Positions 59,188 through 64,000 of a DNA stretch of 64,000 nt are shown piece by piece. Both the position numbers and the translations under genes were made by a program. Location: contig NZ_CP043506.1 of assembly GCF_008365315.1 (NCBI RefSeq), forward strand, positions 2,593,001-2,657,000. Direction: 5' to 3'. The number at the start of each line of letters is the position of its first letter. The first letter of the stretch is position 1. This DNA comes from Acetobacter vaccinii (GTDB lineage Bacteria; Pseudomonadota; Alphaproteobacteria; Acetobacterales; Acetobacteraceae). A model generated the notes under the pieces. That model ran no database searches and was not told where the DNA came from. It was given only the letters and a program-made list of their open reading frames with translations.

Positions 59188-60275
59188 GGTGTGATGTTCC
59201 TGTTATTCTCAGCCGATGCCAGAGGAGGGTCAGCCTGCATTGCAAATTCCATGGTCAGGGAAAATCCGATGGCCAACAGAATTGGCCCCAGAAAAATCCC
59301 CACACCCCCAAAAGCCAGCAGACCGCCCACAACCCCCAGAACAGTCAGCAGATACGGCAAGCGCGAGCCTTTGACGATGAACAACGGCCTGATGATGTGG
59401 TCTGCCCCTGAGATGAATACAAGACCATACGCCAAAAGGGCGATGGCCTTGAGCGGATGATGGGAGACAAAAAGACAGATCGCGGCTGATATCCACACAA
59501 GCGGCGCACCGATGGGCAAAACAGCCAGAAACGCCGCAAGCCCCCCCAACATGACAGGCTCCCCCACCGAGGTCGCCCACAGACCGATCCCGGTCAGGAC
59601 ACCCTGAACGATAGCAGTACCCAGAATGCCATAGACCGTGCCCCGCACCGTACTGCCGATAATATACAGGTGCCGCCCCGCCTGCGGGCCTGCAATACGC
59701 AGGATGACCGCCTGCACCGTGTCCCACAGCATCGACCCGCTGATCCAGAAAAAGAAGGCAATGAACAGCGCCATGACAAGATGCAGTGCACCATTGCCAA
59801 GCTGCATCAGCAGCCCAAGGAAAGACTGGATGATGCTCCCGGCATATGGCCGCAATTCCTCCGTCATGGTGCCCAGGTTACGGCTCCATAACCCCCATTG
59901 CTTGCTGATATCTGCTCCAAAAACCGGCAACGCCGTCAGCCAGTGGGGCAGGGGTGGGAGTTCGTTGATCTGCCCGAACAGGCTCGTCAACTGAGCGGCC
60001 CAGCGTGGACCGGAGGACACACAGACCGAGGCCAGAAAAGCCAGAGGCAGCACAACGCATACCGCGCACAGAACTGTCATGACCAGGCTGGCTGCATTGG
60101 CCCCCATACGCCGCCGCAAGTGCTGGAAAAGCGGCCAGGTCGTATAGGCTAACACCCCTGCCCACAACAGGGCCGACGTAAACGGTGCCAGCACAATAAT
60201 GCAACCGTACGCAATGCCCCCCAGAAGCAGCATGCGTAAAAGGCGTTCGGCTGTCAGTGTCGGCTCGTCCTGCAT
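59184..60275 (-). CDS. AI-2E family transporter (putative permease)
   Basis: This 363-residue integral membrane protein has about eight hydrophobic helices: an N-terminal pair (LLGGIAYGCIIVLAPFTSALLWAGVLAYTTWPLF), a periplasmic Trp/Pro-rich stretch about 90-130, and the C-terminal set (GLAAFLAVLPIGAPLVWI, GADHIIRPLFIVKG) characteristic of the family. Members are named after a proposed AI-2 exporter, but many are sodium/proton antiporters or unknown. It forms a coupled pair with the EEP hydrolase gene. Confidence 0.85.
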   Translation of the reverse strand: MQDEPTLTAERLLRMLLLGGIAYGCIIVLAPFTSALLWAGVLAYTTWPLFQHLRRRMGANAASLVMTVLCAVCVVLPLAFLASVCVSSGPRWAAQLTSLFGQINELPPLPHWLTALPVFGADISKQWGLWSRNLGTMTEELRPYAGSIIQSFLGLLMQLGNGALHLVMALFIAFFFWISGSMLWDTVQAVILRIAGPQAGRHLYIIGSTVRGTVYGILGTAIVQGVLTGIGLWATSVGEPVMLGGLAAFLAVLPIGAPLVWISAAICLFVSHHPLKAIALLAYGLVFISGADHIIRPLFIVKGSRLPYLLTVLGVVGGLLAFGGVGIFLGPILLAIGFSLTMEFAMQADPPLASAENNRNITP

Positions 60276-60434
60276 GCAGCAAGTAAAGCACGGAAAGAAT
60301 GATTTGTCTGTTACCCAAAGCAGGATGACGGGTCGTGTAGCCTGACAGGCGGAAGAACATGGTATTCAGCCCCGGCCAGGGACGATATGCTGGCCGCCTT
60401 GATTTCCACATTCTGACGACAGCAGGTTTGGCAC

Positions 60435-61286
60435 ATGTTCCCACTGGCTACACTGGATGACGTATTGGCTCCTTCTGGATCTGCCAGACGCCACCTGTTT
60501 GACACGACCGTTCTCCTCCCTGGGGAAAGTGGCTCCCCGGCCGATATATTCGCCAGTGGCCACCTGCCAGGAAGCCGCTATCTGGACCTGAAACGGTTGT
60601 CAGACCCGCAAAGCACCCTGCCCAATACCGCGCCATCCGCAGCCCAGTTTGCCAGTGTGATGAGCCAGCTTGGCGTGTCGGATGAGGATGAAATCATTTT
60701 CTACGACCAGGGCAATGTTGCCTCCGCCTGCCGTGCCTGGTGGCTGGCCACATTCTTTGGCCATGAGAAAGTCCGGGTCCTGCATGGGGGGCTGCCTGCA
60801 TGGCGTGCCCGCCAACTCCCGCTGACACAGGAAAACACGGACACCCCACCTGTGGCTGATTACCGCACCCGCACACGGTTTTCCCGCATTGTCGGGCTGG
60901 GGGATATGCAGGATATCGTCGCCACACAGCAACGGCCTGTGCTCGACGCCCGTGCCCAAGCCCGCTTTCTTGGCACAACACCCGAGCCCAGACCCGGCAT
61001 GGCCGCAGGCCATATGCCCGGTGCGCGTAACCTTCCTTACAAGACTCTTCTGGACCAGCAGGGATTCTTTCTCCCTGCCGAGGACCTCAAAAGCATTTTC
61101 CAGCGCCTTGGGGTTACAACCACCAATAACCCCGTGTGCACCTGCGGCTCTGGTATGACGGCCTCCGTGCTCTTTGTTGGCCTGCGCCTGGCCGGGTTTG
61201 AGACAGCGGCACTCTATGACGGCTCCTGGGCGGAGTGGGGCAGCACGCCCGGCCTGCCCGTCAGTACGGAGACGCAGGATGTCTGA
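60435..61286 (+). CDS. sseA: 3-mercaptopyruvate/thiosulfate sulfurtransferase (two rhodanese domains)
   Basis: This 283-residue tandem rhodanese has the inactive N-terminal domain with HLPGSRYLDL and IIFYDQGNVASACRAWW. The C-terminal domain has GHMPGARNLPYKTLLD and the active-site Cys loop CTCGSGMTAS. CGSGxTA loops favour mercaptopyruvate over thiosulfate as sulfur donor. It overlaps the next gene, a cystathionine beta-lyase, by 8 nt, suggesting joint handling of cysteine-derived sulfur. Confidence 0.93.
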   Translation: MFPLATLDDVLAPSGSARRHLFDTTVLLPGESGSPADIFASGHLPGSRYLDLKRLSDPQSTLPNTAPSAAQFASVMSQLGVSDEDEIIFYDQGNVASACRAWWLATFFGHEKVRVLHGGLPAWRARQLPLTQENTDTPPVADYRTRTRFSRIVGLGDMQDIVATQQRPVLDARAQARFLGTTPEPRPGMAAGHMPGARNLPYKTLLDQQGFFLPAEDLKSIFQRLGVTTTNNPVCTCGSGMTASVLFVGLRLAGFETAALYDGSWAEWGSTPGLPVSTETQDV

Positions 61287-62487
61287 CTACAACACTGTTG
61301 CAAATGGCTGGCGGAAACTCGGCACAACGCTCTCGCACTCCGGTCGCCCGGCAGCGGATGAAGACGGTACTTATATCAACCTGCCCGTCACCCGTGGTTC
61401 GACCGTGGTGTTCCCATCCGTGGAAAGCATGAACCGCAAGGGGCTGGAGCGCTACCAGCACGCCAGCATCTATGGTGCCATGGGCTCGCCCGTGCAGCAT
61501 GAACTGGAAAAAGTCATAGCCACCATGGAAGGCGGCACAGACTGCCAGATTGTCAGTTCAGGACTGGCGGCCTGCACCTTGCCACTCATGGCTTTTCTGA
61601 GCGCAGGCGATCACTGTCTGCTGTCCGATAATATCTATGGTCCCACGCGCCGCTTTGCCCAAAGTGTTCTCAAACGCTTTGGGGTAGATATTTCCTACTT
61701 CCCGCCCATGGCAGACAAGGAAACGCTTGAAACTTACATCAAGCCCAATACCCGCGTGATTTTTGCAGAAAGTCCGGGCAGCCATACGTTCGAAGTTCAG
61801 GACATTCCCATGCTGGCTTCTGCCGCCCATGCGCATGGTGCCCGACTGTTCATGGACAACACCTGGGGCTTTGGCATTTTTGCGCCTTTCGAACACGGGG
61901 TTGATGTGTCCATTCAGGCGCTGACCAAATACCCGGCAGGCCATTCCGATGTCATCGCCGGGGCTGTGACTGTTGCCAACCAGAATGACTGGCATATCCT
62001 GCGTGACACCGCGATCCAGACAGGGCAGGTAGCCGGGCCGGAAGAGTGCTGGCTGACATTACGTGGCCTGCGCACCATGGGGGTTCGCCTGGCGCAGCAG
62101 GCCAGTACAGCATTGGATATTGCCAAGTGGCTGGCACAGCGACCCGAGGTTGAAAGAGTGCTCCACCCAGCGCTGCCAAGCTGCCCCGGACATGATGTCT
62201 GGAAGCGGGATTTTACCGGCGCAGGCTGTCTGTTTGGGGTTGTCCTCCGCCCCAGCTACACAGGGCAGGACATGGAGCGGTTTATCAACGCCTTGCGCCT
62301 GTTTGGTATTGGAGCCTCCTGGGGTGGTTACGAAAGCCTTGTGCTGCCAACCAGTGGTGGCATTACACGTGAGCATGACGGCCCCCTCGCACAAAGCCCC
62401 GCCTTCCGCCTTCAGATCGGGCTGGAAGTCGCGCAGGACCTACAGGATGATCTGCAACAGGCGCTCACCCACCTGTCTCAGGCATAA
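61279..62487 (+). CDS. metC: Cystathionine beta-lyase
   Basis: This 402-residue PLP enzyme of the Cys/Met metabolism family has YQHASIYGAMGSPVQHELEKVIATMEGG, SSGLAACTLPLMAFLSAGDH, FAESPGSHTFEVQDIP, and the PLP Lys in ALTKYPAGHSDVIAGAV. ESLVLPTSGGITRE completes the set. It splits cystathionine to homocysteine, pyruvate and ammonia in methionine synthesis; activity on cystine or cysteine is possible. The ATG at 61279 lies within the 3' end of sseA; an in-frame TTG/CTG-type start at 61174 is not supported. Confidence 0.93.
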   Translation: MSDYNTVANGWRKLGTTLSHSGRPAADEDGTYINLPVTRGSTVVFPSVESMNRKGLERYQHASIYGAMGSPVQHELEKVIATMEGGTDCQIVSSGLAACTLPLMAFLSAGDHCLLSDNIYGPTRRFAQSVLKRFGVDISYFPPMADKETLETYIKPNTRVIFAESPGSHTFEVQDIPMLASAAHAHGARLFMDNTWGFGIFAPFEHGVDVSIQALTKYPAGHSDVIAGAVTVANQNDWHILRDTAIQTGQVAGPEECWLTLRGLRTMGVRLAQQASTALDIAKWLAQRPEVERVLHPALPSCPGHDVWKRDFTGAGCLFGVVLRPSYTGQDMERFINALRLFGIGASWGGYESLVLPTSGGITREHDGPLAQSPAFRLQIGLEVAQDLQDDLQQALTHLSQA

Positions 62488-62496
62488 ACAGAGTGT

Positions 62497-62520
62497 GGCG
62501 GTCAGGCTCTACTGGCCGCC
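62497..62520. terminator. Hairpin between convergent metC and comM
   Basis: A 9-bp stem (62497-62505 with 62512-62520, one G-T pair) has a 6-nt loop that contains the comM stop codon. Both flanks are GC-rich with no T run, so it is at best a weak terminator. Confidence 0.4.
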
Positions 62521-64000
62521 GCCACGCACGCGAAAGGTCGCGGCTTCCGCGACATGGGCTGGCTCTACCCATGCCTCCGCCGCCAGGTCTGCTATGGTAC
62601 GGGCGACACGCAACAGACGCGTATACCCTCTGGCTGAGAAACGAAACCGCGCCGCGACCGACTGCGCCATATCTTGGGCAGCAGGAGAGACCTGCAAGCT
62701 GTCTAGTGCTGCGACAGCATTGACCACGTCCCCCTGGCGGGTCGCCTGTTGGTGCCGGGCTGTGGCAACACGGGCAGCCACGGCCTGTGTGCTCTCACCC
62801 TCTGCCTCAGTCATATAGGACAAGGGTTCATAGGGCTGCATGGCAACATGCAGGTCCATACGGTCCAGTAACGGGCCAGAAATGCGCGCCATATAGTCTT
62901 CTGCACAGCGTGGTGCTTTCCGACATTCACGCAGGGCATCTCCTATATAGCCGCAACGGCAGGGGTTCATGGCCGCGACAAGCTGGAAACGGGCAGGGTA
63001 GGTCACATGAGCCGCAGCTCTGGCTATGCTGACACGACCTGTCTCCAGCGGTTGCCGCAGGGCTTCCAATGCTGCACGGCTGAATTCCGGCAATTCATCC
63101 AAAAACAGGACACCGTGATGGGCCAGACTGATCTCACCCGGCCGGGCCTTGCCGCCACCACCGACCAAAGCAGGCAGACTGGCGGAATGATGGGGCTCCC
63201 GGCTTGGTGGCCGCCGCAGGGGCCGCCCCCCAGGCAAAAGCCCCGCAGCACTATATATGCGCGACACTTCAAGGCTTTCTACTGCACTCAAATCCGGCAA
63301 CAGCCCGACAAGGCGGGCAGCCAGCATGGATTTTCCTGCTCCCGGCGGCCCGGACAGCAGAAGTGAGTGCCCACCAGCAGCAGCTATTTCCAACGCACGC
63401 CGCCCTGTCTGCATGCCCTTTATGTCAGACAGGTCTGGGCCCGACGGCATTCCGGCAGAGGATGCGATAGGGGAAAATGTGGGTGGCGTCAGAACCTGCA
63501 ACCCATTGAAATGGTTGATCAGCGATAGCAGGTCGGGCGCAGCAAGAATGGCAATATCCCCGCCGCACAAAGCCTCTTCACCCTGCCCAGCCGGGCAGGC
63601 CAGCCCCATACCCATGGCTGCGGCTTCCAACGCGGCGGAAAGAACTCCGGAGACAGGGTTAAGGCGACCATCCAGCGACAATTCGCCCAAGGCTGCGTAA
63701 CGCGCGGCTTCCTCAGCAGGGATAACACCCATGGCAGCCAGTAGGGCCATAGCAATGGGCAGGTCAAAATGGGCACCTTCCTTGGGAAGGTCGGCCGGGA
63801 CAAGATTGACCAGAATACGTTTGACGGGCAGTGCCAGCCCGATGGATGTCAGGGCAGCCCTGACGCGCTCTCGCGCTTCGGCAACGGCTTTGTCGGGCAG
63901 GCCGACAATCAGGAATGCTGGCAGGCCGGTGGAAATCTGCACTTCCACCCAGACCGGCCGCGCCTCGATACCGGAAAAAGCAAAACTGCGAAGACGGAAA
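62509..64000 (-). CDS. comM: YifB/ComM-family Mg-chelatase-like AAA ATPase (5' end beyond window)
   Basis: About 497 residues are present. The frame stays open to the window edge, reading FRLRSFAFSGIEARPVWVEVQ, which is the usual N-terminal start region of ComM, so only a few residues are missing. It has a Lon-substrate-like N-terminal domain (ILVNLVPADLPKEGAHFDLP), Walker A SGPPGAGKSMLAARL, Walker B GVLFLDELPEFSR, a Cys-rich CRCGYIGDALRECRKAPRC, and the sensor RISGPLLDRMDLHV. ComM is a hexameric branch-migration helicase in natural transformation and recombination. It is convergent with metC. Confidence 0.95.
   Translation of the reverse strand, partial: FRLRSFAFSGIEARPVWVEVQISTGLPAFLIVGLPDKAVAEARERVRAALTSIGLALPVKRILVNLVPADLPKEGAHFDLPIAMALLAAMGVIPAEEAARYAALGELSLDGRLNPVSGVLSAALEAAAMGMGLACPAGQGEEALCGGDIAILAAPDLLSLINHFNGLQVLTPPTFSPIASSAGMPSGPDLSDIKGMQTGRRALEIAAAGGHSLLLSGPPGAGKSMLAARLVGLLPDLSAVESLEVSRIYSAAGLLPGGRPLRRPPSREPHHSASLPALVGGGGKARPGEISLAHHGVLFLDELPEFSRAALEALRQPLETGRVSIARAAAHVTYPARFQLVAAMNPCRCGYIGDALRECRKAPRCAEDYMARISGPLLDRMDLHVAMQPYEPLSYMTEAEGESTQAVAARVATARHQQATRQGDVVNAVAALDSLQVSPAAQDMAQSVAARFRFSARGYTRLLRVARTIADLAAEAWVEPAHVAEAATFRVRGGGQ

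Overview
The window is 64 kb of a bacterial chromosome with dense, mostly housekeeping gene content. Protein motifs and gene order point to an acetic acid bacterium (Acetobacteraceae, Alphaproteobacteria, probably Acetobacter or a close relative). The supporting blocks are pcm-tolC-popZ-valS, ubiE-coaBC-dut facing mutM-rpsT-dnaA-dnaN-recF-gyrB, tpiA-secG-pyrG-kdsA, trpEGDC, and a pyruvate dehydrogenase operon whose E1 beta subunit carries its own lipoyl domain. No insertion sequence, prophage, integrase or CRISPR array was seen.

Layout. 1-8 kb is the most accessory-like part. It holds a GNAT-fold acyltransferase resembling bacterial ceramide synthase, a short-chain reductase, an LpxO/aspartyl-asparaginyl-hydroxylase-like dioxygenase (together a candidate sphingolipid or ceramide-tailoring set), a peptide deformylase homologue that has lost two of three metal ligands, a methyltransferase, and two AraC regulators. 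One regulator is divergent from a succinate-semialdehyde-type dehydrogenase. A tRNA-Cys lies at 8.4 kb. 8.6-21 kb carries pcm, tolC, popZ, valS, msrA, an ABC importer (ATPase plus fused permease), dut, coaBC, ubiE and mutM. 21.5-28.6 kb is the replication block rpsT, dnaA, dnaN, recF, gyrB, closed by a bidirectional terminator. 28.6-32.3 kb (minus strand) is tpiA-secG-pyrG-kdsA. 32.6-38.7 kb is a PpiD-like chaperone coupled to trpE-trpG-trpD-trpC. 39.2-45.9 kb is pdhA-pdhB-pdhC-lpd-lipA plus a COQ10-like gene, making one unit for pyruvate oxidation and lipoate supply. 46-49.6 kb holds a small exported protein, pncC, a Slt-type lytic transglycosylase and a TerC-family membrane protein. 49.8-56.2 kb is purB, then purC-purS-(small exported Rap1a-like protein)-purQ-purL-bolA-grxD. 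56.3-64 kb holds a His-rich exported protein, yraN, cardiolipin synthase, an EEP-fold hydrolase, an AI-2E-family permease, sulfurtransferase, cystathionine beta-lyase and a comM gene cut by the window edge.

Most likely novelties: the 40-2940 lipid cluster; the ligand-less deformylase paralogue; the exported Rap1a-like protein locked by overlapping start and stop codons between purS and purQ; a MutM whose zinc finger has Trp in place of the fourth Cys; a PopZ homologue lacking the usual N-terminal helix; and several leader hairpins (before recF, pyrG, purC and the dioxygenase gene). All functions are assigned from sequence motifs read by eye. No database search was run.
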